Source: Campylobacterales bacterium (GTDB lineage Bacteria > Campylobacterota > Campylobacteria > Campylobacterales > Arcobacteraceae). From it: a stretch of DNA of 32,623 bases. Every line of letters begins with the position of its first letter. The first letter of the stretch is position 1. The stretch covers positions 1-32,623 of the forward strand of contig JAMOPZ010000424.1 in the NCBI GenBank assembly GCA_027064245.1. The letters are read 5' to 3'. Made by a program: the position numbers and the translations under genes. Below the pieces are notes generated by a model. The model was not told the origin of the DNA, searched no databases, and saw only the letters and a list, made by a program, of their open reading frames with translations. Below are positions 1 to 8,056 of the stretch, piece by piece.

Positions 1-1146
1 AAACTCGGTCTTAAAACTATTGTTAGTGATTTTAATGACAAGTGTGCTGCTAGAGATATTACAGATATTTTTGCTCATATTGATATATTTGATACTCAGG
101 CTCATATAGATTATATAAATAAGCATAATTTAAATATTATTGGTGTCTTAGCAGCTGGGATAGATGTGCCAGAGACTATGGCTGAGTTAAATGAATATCT
201 AGGACTGAAAGGTGTATCATTAAAAACTGCGCTACTTGTAAAAAATAAAGAACAATTTAGAAAAAAATTAAAAGAGTTAAATTATCCAACTCCAACATTT
301 AAAATAATTGATGAAAATAATATATCTTCAATAGATGAGATTTTAAAAAATATGCCTTATCCGTTAATTGTAAAACCTACTAATAATTGTGGCAGTAGGG
401 ATATGAAAATTTTTAATGAAAATTCTAGTGAATTAAAAGAATTTGTAGAAGATAAATTTAGTAAATATAAACTTTTACTTCTTGAAGAGATGTGGATAGG
501 AAAAGAGCAAACTGTTGAGTGTTTAGTTGATATAGATGGAGAGTTTCACAATGGCTTTATCACTGATAGAAATTTTACATTTGAAAATGGGTATCCGATT
601 GAAACTGGATTAATTCATCCATCTCAACTTGATGAAAAAAAGCAACAAGAGTTATATAAACTAGCAAAAAATATAGCGCAAGACTTAAATATAGAAACTG
701 GAGCCGTTAAACTTGACACAATTTACACTAAAAATGGACCAAGAATAATTGAACTAACCGTTAGACATTCTGGTGGTTTTGATTGTCAGTATTTAGTTCC
801 ACACTCTACTGGTAAAAATATTTTAAAAGCAGCGATACTAACTGCTATTGGTAAGAGATTTAATCCGGAGCTTTTAAAAGATAATTTAAATAAATTTGGT
901 GTTACTGGCTCTGTTTGGCCAAAGAGTGGAAAGATACTTAGCATATCTGGTATTGAAGAAGCTAAGAGGATAGAGGGTATAGAAGAGATTATTTGTTTTA
1001 AAAAGATTGGTGATGATATTCGTGAGTATATAGACTGTGCTGCTAGAATTATTTATATAATTGCTACAGGAAATTCTCTAAAAATAGCTCAAAAAAATCT
1101 TTTAAAAGCTCAAGAACTTATAAAGATAGAAACTGCTCATGAGTAA
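1..1146 (+). CDS. ATP-grasp ligase-like protein, 5' end outside window
   Basis: The reading frame is open from base 1, so the first in-frame ATG at 166 is probably internal and the N-terminal pre-ATP-grasp domain is cut by the window edge. The visible part has an ATP-grasp fold like carbamoyl-phosphate synthase large chain or D-Ala-D-Ala ligase-type enzymes: the ATP-binding lysine and glycine-rich loop in 'LIVKPTNNCGSRDM', and the metal-binding end 'RIIELTVRHSGG'. Such enzymes join a carboxylate to an amine or similar nucleophile through an acyl-phosphate. ATP-grasp proteins often sit in nonulosonic acid and flagellin-glycan clusters, but the substrate cannot be read from the sequence. The gene overlaps the downstream cupin by 8 bp (ATGAGTAA), so the two are probably translationally coupled. 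Confidence 0.75.
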   Translation, partial: KLGLKTIVSDFNDKCAARDITDIFAHIDIFDTQAHIDYINKHNLNIIGVLAAGIDVPETMAELNEYLGLKGVSLKTALLVKNKEQFRKKLKELNYPTPTFKIIDENNISSIDEILKNMPYPLIVKPTNNCGSRDMKIFNENSSELKEFVEDKFSKYKLLLLEEMWIGKEQTVECLVDIDGEFHNGFITDRNFTFENGYPIETGLIHPSQLDEKKQQELYKLAKNIAQDLNIETGAVKLDTIYTKNGPRIIELTVRHSGGFDCQYLVPHSTGKNILKAAILTAIGKRFNPELLKDNLNKFGVTGSVWPKSGKILSISGIEEAKRIEGIEEIICFKKIGDDIREYIDCAARIIYIIATGNSLKIAQKNLLKAQELIKIETAHE

Positions 1147-1840
1147 AAGTATAAAATATATTACAGATATATCAACTCAAGATAAAAATGCTCTTAATAA
1201 TTTAAATTATCAAAATCTGATTTGTGACATAAACTTTACAGATTTACTTGTAAAAAAACCATGGGGAAGTGAGTATCTTCTTTTTGAAAATGAGTTTTGT
1301 GCAATTTGGGTTTTAAACATAAAATATATGGAAAACACTTCTATGCATTGTCATCCTAAAAAAGATACTTCTCTTGTCTGTTTAGATGGTGATGTATCTT
1401 GCAATACCTTAAATGAAAGTCATAAGCTAAATACATTAGATGGAGTATCTTTAAATAAAAAGATATTCCATCAAACACAGTCTATTTCCACAGAAGGCTC
1501 ATTTATATTAGAGATAGAAACCCCAGTAAATAAGTTTGATTTGGTAAGAATAAACGATACTTATGGACGACAAGGCAAAGAGTATGAATCTAAAGAAAAT
1601 TATTCTAATAAAGCAAATCTAACTTTAAACCTTTCAAATAATACTAGTACTCTGATAAATAATACACAAATAGATTTATTAAATATCTCAAATATAAATC
1701 AACTCAATTTATATAATAACAACTCAGTTATAACTATCTTATCAGATTCTTTATATTGTGGTAAAATATTTAAACTTAAGGATATTGTAGAAAATTATAT
1801 TTCTCTTAATACACTGGTGTTAATAATTTCAAATCATTAG
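1139..1840 (+). CDS. Cupin-domain protein of sugar metabolism type
   Basis: The protein is 233 residues. Residues 40-46 read 'KPWGSEY', resembling the start of the cupin part of type II mannose-6-phosphate isomerases. Cupin motif 1 follows: H70 and H72, then G84. The position where cupins usually carry a metal-ligand glutamate is T77, so the metal site may be changed. A later His in 'KIFHQTQS' fits motif 2. The segment 'ETPVNKFDLVRINDTYGRQG' follows the barrel. The last 70 or so residues are Asn- and Leu-rich and low in complexity. The start overlaps the ATP-grasp gene by 8 bp. A role as sugar isomerase, epimerase or small-molecule binding protein is possible; I would not choose among these. 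Confidence 0.7.
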   Translation: MSKSIKYITDISTQDKNALNNLNYQNLICDINFTDLLVKKPWGSEYLLFENEFCAIWVLNIKYMENTSMHCHPKKDTSLVCLDGDVSCNTLNESHKLNTLDGVSLNKKIFHQTQSISTEGSFILEIETPVNKFDLVRINDTYGRQGKEYESKENYSNKANLTLNLSNNTSTLINNTQIDLLNISNINQLNLYNNNSVITILSDSLYCGKIFKLKDIVENYISLNTLVLIISNH

Positions 1841-1842
1841 GA

Positions 1843-1848
1843 TATAAT
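1843..1848 (+). promoter_or_regulatory. Candidate -10 element (TATAAT) ahead of hepT-mntA
   Basis: A perfect TATAAT lies 3 bp after the cupin stop codon and about 40 bp upstream of the hepT start. No clear -35 is seen, which is normal for sigma70 promoters in Campylobacterota. It could give the toxin-antitoxin pair its own transcription. In such AT-rich DNA a chance match is possible. Confidence 0.35.
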
Positions 1849-1886
1849 AATAATAAATAGTTGATAAATTAAGGGGGAATAATTTC

Positions 1887-2357
1887 ATGAATAAGAAAGA
1901 AATTCTTAAAAAACGATTTAATAAATTAGAAAAACATTATATTGCACTCAAAGAATATAAAAATTTAATAGATAATTTATTAAAAGAAGACAACATTTAT
2001 GATCAATTTACTTTTAATACTTTAAAACCTGAAAAAAGAGCTATTTTAGATGCTTATCTTAAAAGATTTGCATCTATTCAAGATTTTTTAGGAGCAAAAA
2101 TATTTTCACTTCTCTTAGATATTGCAGGAATTAACAATACTAAAATGAGTGAAGTATTATCAAATATCGAAAAAGAAAATATTATTGATAGTCTTGAAAA
2201 TTGGATAGAATTAAGAGAAGTTAGAAATGAACTTGAACATGACTACCCTGAAGAGCTACAAGAAGCATTAAATGATTTAAAATATTGTATAGATAGTTTT
2301 GAACAGCTTGAAAGTTATTATTTAAATTCATTAAGTTTCTTTAAAAAGTACCTTTAA
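1887..2357 (+). CDS. hepT: HepT-like HEPN-domain toxin (RNase)
   Basis: The protein is 156 residues, all alpha-helical in character, and carries the HEPN signature RX4HXY as R113, H118 and Y120 ('RNELEHDY'). HepT proteins are ribonuclease toxins; the tyrosine of this motif is the known site of AMPylation by the partner MntA. An AAGGGGG ribosome binding site precedes the ATG. The stop codon overlaps the start of the nucleotidyltransferase gene by 1 base (TAATG), the usual toxin-antitoxin arrangement. The R, H and Y are all intact, so the toxin looks functional. Confidence 0.88.
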   Translation: MNKKEILKKRFNKLEKHYIALKEYKNLIDNLLKEDNIYDQFTFNTLKPEKRAILDAYLKRFASIQDFLGAKIFSLLLDIAGINNTKMSEVLSNIEKENIIDSLENWIELREVRNELEHDYPEELQEALNDLKYCIDSFEQLESYYLNSLSFFKKYL

Positions 2358-2647
2358 TGAGATTGTCAAAAAGAGTCATTGATATACTAAAAAATGCAAC
2401 ACAAAAAAGCTTTGGTGAAGTAAATATTTATCTCTTTGGAAGCAGAACAGATGACAATAAAAAAGGTGGTGATATTGATTTAGCAATTGATACACATCTA
2501 TCAAAACAAGATTTTAGAAAAAAGAAATCTTTATTTTTAACGATACTTACTAGAATTAATTTTGATTATAAAATAGATATAGTAAATTTTAATACAAAAG
2601 ACGATTTACTATATAATGAAATACGACAAAACAATATAAAAATTTAA
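2357..2647 (+). CDS. mntA: MntA-like minimal nucleotidyltransferase antitoxin
   Basis: The protein is 96 residues, the usual size of MNT-type antitoxins. The pol-beta nucleotidyltransferase signature is seen as G28-S29, nine residues, then D39-x-D41 ('GGDIDLAI'). In characterised HepT-MntA pairs this enzyme transfers AMP from ATP onto the HepT tyrosine and silences its RNase activity. The active-site residues are present here. The gene overlaps hepT by 1 bp and is followed after 18 bp by the DJ-1 gene. The pair interrupts what otherwise looks like a glycan-related operon, which suggests acquisition as a unit. Confidence 0.88.
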   Translation: MRLSKRVIDILKNATQKSFGEVNIYLFGSRTDDNKKGGDIDLAIDTHLSKQDFRKKKSLFLTILTRINFDYKIDIVNFNTKDDLLYNEIRQNNIKI

Positions 2648-2665
2648 GTAAAAGGTCAACCAATA

Positions 2666-3166
2666 ATGAAAGCCGTAATAATTGTAGGTCAAGGATTTGA
2701 AGACAGTGAATTTACATATCCGTACTATAGACTTCAAGAAGAAGATATACATGTAGAAGTTGCTATTGCTGGAGATAAACCAGTGAAAGGAAAGATAGGG
2801 CAGATTGCTGAACCAACGCTTACATGTAAAGAACTCAATGTAGATGATTTTGAGATAGTTATTTTACCTGGTGGACATGAAGGACCAGATAGAGTAAGGC
2901 AAGTTACAGAGGTTTTAGAGTTCATAAAAGAGATGGACGAACAAAAAAAACTTATCGCTACAACTTGTCATGGGAGTTGGATAGCTATCTCTGCTGGTAT
3001 TATGAGAGGTAAAACTGCGACTTGTTACAAAGGGATGAAAGATGATTTAATCAACTCTGGATGTAACTATGTTGAAGAAGATGTAGTTGTTGATGGACAC
3101 TTTGTGTCTGCACCTCACTTTAGGAATAATCATCAGTGGATGAAGGCTTTGATTGAACAAATATAA
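2666..3166 (+). CDS. DJ-1/PfpI family protein
   Basis: The protein is 166 residues, typical of single-domain PfpI/YhbO proteins. The nucleophile elbow is 'TTCHGSW' with C101 followed by H102. An acidic patch 'GFEDSEF' near residues 10-16 supplies the glutamate that in this superfamily contacts the reactive cysteine. Family members include deglycase/glyoxalase-like enzymes and intracellular peptidase-like proteins; the activity cannot be picked from the sequence. An AAAGG ribosome binding site lies upstream of the ATG. The 3' end overlaps the HAD gene by 14 bp, so the two are likely cotranslated. Confidence 0.85.
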   Translation: MKAVIIVGQGFEDSEFTYPYYRLQEEDIHVEVAIAGDKPVKGKIGQIAEPTLTCKELNVDDFEIVILPGGHEGPDRVRQVTEVLEFIKEMDEQKKLIATTCHGSWIAISAGIMRGKTATCYKGMKDDLINSGCNYVEEDVVVDGHFVSAPHFRNNHQWMKALIEQI

Positions 3167-5444
3167 AAAGTATCTACTCCTTTTAAAAAATCCTAATATT
3201 AAAGTTGTTTCTTTTGATATATTTGAAACACTTGCATTTAGGAAAGTTAAAAAAAGTAGTGATATTTTCAATAAAGTTACTAAAAAGAGCTTTGTTAAAA
3301 ATATATTTTTTACTAGAGATAATTTTGTTTCAGCAAGAGTATTTGCTGAAAAGAGAGCTAGGGAATTAAACTCAAAAAATGAGGATGTCACTCTTACTTT
3401 AATTTATGATCAACTCCCCCTAGATAAATATCAGAAGAAAAAAATTATACAACTTGAACTAGAGGTTGAATACAAAAATCTATATATAAACCTTCAAATA
3501 CAAAAATGGATTAAACTAGCCCACAAACATAATAAAAAGATTATTCTAATTTCTGACACTTATTTCTCTTTTAAGGAGATAAAGCTTCTTGTTCTTTCAA
3601 AATTAAAAAACAAGAAACTGATTTCAGATATCTACATATCAAATACACATCAACTTACAAAAGCAACTGGAAATCTGTATCCGAAGGTACTTCAAGACCT
3701 ACAGATAAAACCAAATGAACTTCTTCATATAGGGGATAATGCCTACTCAGATATACAGATGGCAGAGCAAAAGGGTATACATACTCTTTATTATGGTTGT
3801 GACACATATATAAAAAATCTATTTGATTTGGAAAGTTCATACATTCCATTTTTAAATAAAAATCATAATTATCGAGTTCAAGCTTCACTATCAAATCCTT
3901 ATATCAAGGAAGATGAAAAAGTTCTTTTTAATTTAGGAGCTCTACTCTTTGGCCCTGTTTTATGGGAATTTTCACACTGGGTAAATACTCTCGCAAAACA
4001 AAATAATATCTCTCAAATCAACTCAGTGATGAGAGAAGGAAAGATTTTTAAAAAATATCTCTCTAAAGTTAATAAGAATCTAGATGTTAATTTAATTTAT
4101 GCTTCAAGGAAGTCTACTTTTTTACCATTAATTGATATAGAAAATATGCAAAATGGTAATTTTAATTTTTATACATATAGAGAACTAACTGTTCAAGGAT
4201 TTTATGACTTATTTAGGCTGAAAATTAAAAATAGTACCCTTAAAAATATTTCTTATGAATTTTTAAAAGACCAAGCAATCATATTAGACTTAATATCTCT
4301 AGATATCAAGAATAGACTTGATGAAATTAAAAGTAACTCTGTTAAAGAGAAGAAATATTTTAAAAAATATATGAAGCAGAAAAACTATAAAGAGAACTCT
4401 ATAAGTATAGATTTTGGTGGTACTGGCTCTATTTTAAAGAATATGGAAGATATCTTAGAAACTCAAAAGAATGTCCACTTAAATGTACTTTTCTACTCTC
4501 ATAGTGGGGCTAAACAAAAAATGCAAGATAGTAAACTCTTCTCTTTTTTAGAGTACAGCGCGACTAACAATAAAGAGATAGAACTCATAAGAAGAAATCA
4601 TGAGTTTATTGAAATACTATTTAATGGTTTAAATGAGACTACTCTATATTATTCAAAGCATAAAAAGTCCATAGAAGCTATCACACACACAAATAATAGA
4701 AGCCTTCATTTAAATAGAACAAAACTAACAGCTTTCCAAAAGGGTGTAGACTCATTTTTTAAAATAGCTAAAAAATACAGGCTAAAAGAGAATCTTTATT
4801 CAAAAAAAGAGCTTCTTTTAATGATGGCAAGATTGATAGAAGTTCCAACTATACAAGAGGCCTCAGTTCTTGGAAATCTTTATCGTGATGAAAACTATGA
4901 TGATGCTAAACCCATTAAAATAGTTTCAAAACAAAATCTAAATATGATTAAAGAAATTGGTCTTGAAAAATCTTTTTACAAAAATAGTCTAAGTCCAAGT
5001 TTTAAAATAAATGAGATACCTTGGGTTCAAGGCACAATAACCCAACTAGATGATACTTATATCCAAAATATCAAATCAATGGCTACAAAGGGTATCAACA
5101 GTGACTCAGTGAGCAAAATATTAGAACTACTTGATAACGATATAACAATCCAAGAGATATATGTCTACGGAGCAGGTGAACTCTTTAAAGAGTTACTACC
5201 TCACTTAAAGCAAAAAAATATAAAAATAAAAAAGCTACTTGATTCAAAAGCGAGCATAGCTGATTTTGATTTTCATGGATTTAGAGTTCAAAATATTGTA
5301 AATACAAAATTTAAAGATGGTGACTATATCGTTGTATCTAGCGTTGTTTTTGCTGTTGAAATTACTAAAATAATAGTAGAAAATTCTCAAAATAAAAAGT
5401 TAAAAATTATTAATTTTTATAATGATATATTGGAGATAAATTAA
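3153..5444 (+). CDS. HAD-superfamily multidomain protein with C-terminal Rossmann-like tail
   Basis: The protein is 763 residues. Residues 18-215 or so form a HAD domain: motif I 'SFDIFETL' with nucleophile D22, motif II 'LISDTYFS', and motif III/IV 'HIGDNAYSDIQMA'. The middle part ('INSVMREGKIFKKYL' and onward) resembles large HAD proteins found in polysaccharide clusters. Residues 666-763 form a Rossmann-like domain with 'YVYGAGELF' (YGAG at 672-675) and an acidic strand end ('LLDSKA'), a divergent relative of the module on the leftward genes; it lacks LGRE. Translation starts at TTG (3153), supported by GAAGG six bases upstream inside the DJ-1 gene. The stop codon shares TTAA with the convergent GT2 gene. 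The substrate is unknown, most likely a sugar phosphate or glycan intermediate. Confidence 0.7.
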   Translation: MNKYKKYLLLLKNPNIKVVSFDIFETLAFRKVKKSSDIFNKVTKKSFVKNIFFTRDNFVSARVFAEKRARELNSKNEDVTLTLIYDQLPLDKYQKKKIIQLELEVEYKNLYINLQIQKWIKLAHKHNKKIILISDTYFSFKEIKLLVLSKLKNKKLISDIYISNTHQLTKATGNLYPKVLQDLQIKPNELLHIGDNAYSDIQMAEQKGIHTLYYGCDTYIKNLFDLESSYIPFLNKNHNYRVQASLSNPYIKEDEKVLFNLGALLFGPVLWEFSHWVNTLAKQNNISQINSVMREGKIFKKYLSKVNKNLDVNLIYASRKSTFLPLIDIENMQNGNFNFYTYRELTVQGFYDLFRLKIKNSTLKNISYEFLKDQAIILDLISLDIKNRLDEIKSNSVKEKKYFKKYMKQKNYKENSISIDFGGTGSILKNMEDILETQKNVHLNVLFYSHSGAKQKMQDSKLFSFLEYSATNNKEIELIRRNHEFIEILFNGLNETTLYYSKHKKSIEAITHTNNRSLHLNRTKLTAFQKGVDSFFKIAKKYRLKENLYSKKELLLMMARLIEVPTIQEASVLGNLYRDENYDDAKPIKIVSKQNLNMIKEIGLEKSFYKNSLSPSFKINEIPWVQGTITQLDDTYIQNIKSMATKGINSDSVSKILELLDNDITIQEIYVYGAGELFKELLPHLKQKNIKIKKLLDSKASIADFDFHGFRVQNIVNTKFKDGDYIVVSSVVFAVEITKIIVENSQNKKLKIINFYNDILEIN

Positions 5445-6502
5445 ATTTCCAAAAGATAGATTTTCTCTTTAGAAATATTACATTCATCAACTAAATATTC
5501 AGTAATCTCTTTTTCTCTACCAAGAAGAGATATAACAATATAATCATATATTTTATGCTTTATATTTTCCGGTTTTAGAACAGGAACACTATCTATACTA
5601 TCACCTATTTCACCTCTATCAACAAAACTATCAACTATACAAGGAACACTCCTAGCAATCATTCTACCTATACTGCTAGCTCCATAAATAATAATTTTTT
5701 TATTTTGACTTTCAAGATACTTAAGATCTGAAACAAGTTTATTCATTTGATATAAGAAAGTTTCATGTTTTGACTCTGTTTCCAGAAGAGAGGATAAACG
5801 ACTTAAATGTATATTTTTAGATATATTCTGAGCTAGGCTTGGAGCATATTTTGACATAATCATTAATGATTCTATTTGAAGTTTAATAGAGTTTTGTTGT
5901 GACATCCCCCCTGTTAGAAAGTTGCAAATTGGAAAATCAAGAAATTGAAAATATATATTATTTACATATTGCTTTACAATAAAATCATAATCTGCTGCAA
6001 CATCATAATTTAAATTAAAAGGAGATTCCAGAAGTAATGACCTTTTTATAAACATACTTTGATGATTACACGGAATTGTAGAGTTCCATATATTTTTTAA
6101 ACCAGGTGCTTTACTGTAAACTTTATTTCCATTCTCGTGTATAAGATAATTATCTCCGCAAACAATATCAAGATTTTCACCAATGGCATTAACAACATCA
6201 AGTACACTATCTTTATGACAAAAGCTATCACCAGCATTCATAAAGTTCACCCAAGTACCCTTTGCTTGTTGCACTGCTTTATTCATTGCATCAAAAATAC
6301 CATTATCCGGTTCACTTTTGAAAAAAGTTATTTTAGATTTAAACTCTTTGATTATTGAGACGGTATTATCGCTTGAGTTTCCATCAATAATTATATACTC
6401 AATATTTGAGTATGATTGTGAAATAACACTTTGAATAGTCTCTCTGATAAAATTATTGGCATTATATGTTACTGTAATAATTGAGACTAAATTATTTTGC
6501 AT
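5441..6502 (-). CDS. GT2-family glycosyltransferase with C-terminal LGRE Rossmann module
   Basis: Residues 1-220 or so are a GT-A fold family 2 glycosyltransferase: 'SIITVTYNANNFIRETIQSV' at the N-terminus, 'IIDGNSSDNT', and 'NAGDS' at the place of the metal-binding DxD-like motif. It should transfer one sugar from a nucleotide donor to a glycan or lipid-linked acceptor in the cytoplasm. Residues 263-353 carry the recurrent Rossmann-like module ('IIIYGASSIG', acidic 'FVDRG', then 'VISLLGREKEITEYL', LGRE at 327-330). The start overlaps the cyclase stop by 1 bp (TAATG). As last gene of the aldolase pathway operon, it is a good candidate to transfer the sugar that operon makes. Confidence 0.85.
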   Translation of the reverse strand: MQNNLVSIITVTYNANNFIRETIQSVISQSYSNIEYIIIDGNSSDNTVSIIKEFKSKITFFKSEPDNGIFDAMNKAVQQAKGTWVNFMNAGDSFCHKDSVLDVVNAIGENLDIVCGDNYLIHENGNKVYSKAPGLKNIWNSTIPCNHQSMFIKRSLLLESPFNLNYDVAADYDFIVKQYVNNIYFQFLDFPICNFLTGGMSQQNSIKLQIESLMIMSKYAPSLAQNISKNIHLSRLSSLLETESKHETFLYQMNKLVSDLKYLESQNKKIIIYGASSIGRMIARSVPCIVDSFVDRGEIGDSIDSVPVLKPENIKHKIYDYIVISLLGREKEITEYLVDECNISKEKIYLLEI

Positions 6503-7182
6503 TATATTTTAATCTCTGCTAGAATAGTACAAGGCAGTCCATCACATTTTGCCACTCTAAGTGCGGCTATATCTAATCTGTAGATTTTCGATAATTTAGT
6601 TAATTGAGTTAGATCCATATCTTCTAATAAAAGTATTGGTTTAATAGGATTTAAAAAAGCTTTATGGGATTCTCTACCTAACATTCTATTTGCAAAGCTA
6701 GATACTGAAATACTATCAAATCCAATCACTCTGATATTTGAAAATTCTATTCTTAAATACTCTGCTATACTAGGGTCAAAACCATAATTATTCTTCCAAA
6801 ATTCATCTTGATCTCTTCTATGACAAATACCAGTTTTAACTATCAGCATATCATAACTATTTTTCTTATCTACTTTTTTTAGTCTTGATATTAAATCATC
6901 TTTAACTATAGTTTCATCAGGAAGCATATCAACAAATAATATATTCTCAAATCTAAAATAATCAATATCAAAATCTTCTATGGTCTGTCCATCTTCAAAA
7001 AAATGGTAGGGCATGTCAATATGAGTACCTATGTGAACTGTTGTATTTATAGTGCTGTCATTAGCTATATCACCATTTGAAATATTTGATTTTTTTTCAG
7101 ATGTTAATTTACTTCTATTTCCATATGTTGGGGTATTCTCATCTAGTATATAAGAGAAGTAAGCTAATTTAGATTGTTTCAC
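6502..7182 (-). CDS. Cyclase-family metal-dependent hydrolase (kynurenine formamidase-like)
   Basis: The protein is 226 residues. It has the cyclase-family metal motif HxGTHxDxPxH as H50, H54, D56 and H60. The family binds zinc or manganese and includes arylformamidases and isatin hydrolases that open amides or lactams; a lactone or amide in a sugar-acid pathway would be a reasonable substrate here, by inference. The start is GTG at 7182 with GAGG nine bases upstream, inside the preceding epimerase gene (14-bp overlap). It is cotranscribed with cytidylyltransferase, aldolase, dehydrogenase and epimerase genes. Residues 24-30 read SKLTSEK, identical in protein and DNA to a stretch of the neighbouring epimerase. 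Confidence 0.82.
   Translation of the reverse strand: MKQSKLAYFSYILDENTPTYGNRSKLTSEKKSNISNGDIANDSTINTTVHIGTHIDMPYHFFEDGQTIEDFDIDYFRFENILFVDMLPDETIVKDDLISRLKKVDKKNSYDMLIVKTGICHRRDQDEFWKNNYGFDPSIAEYLRIEFSNIRVIGFDSISVSSFANRMLGRESHKAFLNPIKPILLLEDMDLTQLTKLSKIYRLDIAALRVAKCDGLPCTILAEIKI
7092..7114. repeat. 23-bp exact direct repeat, copy 1 (in cyclase gene)
   Basis: This stretch is identical to 7654-7676. Both copies are read in the same frame and encode SKLTSEK. It sits in a part of the cyclase ahead of the metal motif. Confidence 0.6.
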
Positions 7183-8056
7183 TACTATTAGCCTCTATAT
7201 CTTTTAAACACTCTATTAGTCCCTGACCCATGTCTATATATGGATTGGCTACTAACTTTTTACTTCTTGTGGGGTGAAAAGAGTATGGTGTAGTTTTATA
7301 ATGGTCGTGATATCCATCATCACTTAGTTTAATAGTTAACTTATCTCCTAAAATCTCATTTACCATCGCAAAGAGTTCTTTTCTCTGCATTCTCTCAACA
7401 CCAGTTAAAATGATATGCTCATTTATAAATTCATCAGACTTTATAATATCAACTGCTAACTTAGCAACATCTGCAGCATGAATATATTCTCTTATTTCTT
7501 CACCATCACCGCTATGGTTAATCTCTCCAGTAGCTACGGATTTTTTAAGTAAATTATATATATAGTTGTTCTGATAATCTCTTTCACCATACACAGAACC
7601 ATATCTTACTATTGTGAACTCTAAACCAAATTTTTTATAATATTCTTCTGTAATTTTTTCAGATGTTAATTTACTTATGCCATAAAAAGAACCTTTATCA
7701 CTCATAGCATAGGCACTACTTGCGTAAACAAATCTTTTAACATTATTCTCTGTGCAGGCTTCTAATATATTTAGATTTCCCATTACATTTAGTTCTATTG
7801 CCTGCATTGGATTAGATATTGAATCATCTAGGCTTGCATAACCAGCTAAATTATAGACAATTTCCACTCCTTGAAGAAGTTTATTTACAGAATCAATATC
7901 TAAAATATCACACTCTCTAAAATATTTATTATCTACATATTTAGACTCTTTTAAATCGGCTGAAATTACATCATAACCTTGAGCAATTAACTCTTCAACT
8001 AAATAACTTCCAAGAAACCCATTTCCACCAAAGACTACTACTTTTCTATTATGCAT
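7169..8056 (-). CDS. NAD-dependent epimerase/dehydratase (extended SDR)
   Basis: The protein is 295 residues with a Rossmann nucleotide-binding loop GGNGFLG at residues 10-16 and the catalytic YxxxK pair Y125/K129 ('FYGISK'), preceded by a serine-rich 'ASSAYAM' segment. Extended SDRs of this kind epimerise, dehydrate or reduce sugar nucleotides or sugar acids with NAD(P). I chose the ATG at 8056 because GAGG lies nine bases upstream and the overlap with the dehydrogenase is then 8 bp (ATGCATAA); an upstream ATG at 8071 would add five residues but has no ribosome binding site. Context places it in a five-gene acidic-sugar pathway; the substrate is unknown. Confidence 0.85.
   Translation of the reverse strand: MHNRKVVVFGGNGFLGSYLVEELIAQGYDVISADLKESKYVDNKYFRECDILDIDSVNKLLQGVEIVYNLAGYASLDDSISNPMQAIELNVMGNLNILEACTENNVKRFVYASSAYAMSDKGSFYGISKLTSEKITEEYYKKFGLEFTIVRYGSVYGERDYQNNYIYNLLKKSVATGEINHSGDGEEIREYIHAADVAKLAVDIIKSDEFINEHIILTGVERMQRKELFAMVNEILGDKLTIKLSDDGYHDHYKTTPYSFHPTRSKKLVANPYIDMGQGLIECLKDIEANSSETI
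7654..7676. repeat. 23-bp exact direct repeat, copy 2 (in epimerase gene)
   Basis: Identical to 7092-7114. Here the repeat encodes the residues that include the catalytic lysine of the SDR YxxxK motif, so this copy is functionally constrained. Confidence 0.6.

Noticed and set aside
3047..3391. Antisense reading frame of 114 codons opposite the DJ-1/HAD junction.
   Set aside because: It lies opposite two well-supported genes, has no recognisable domain and is expected by chance in AT-rich DNA.
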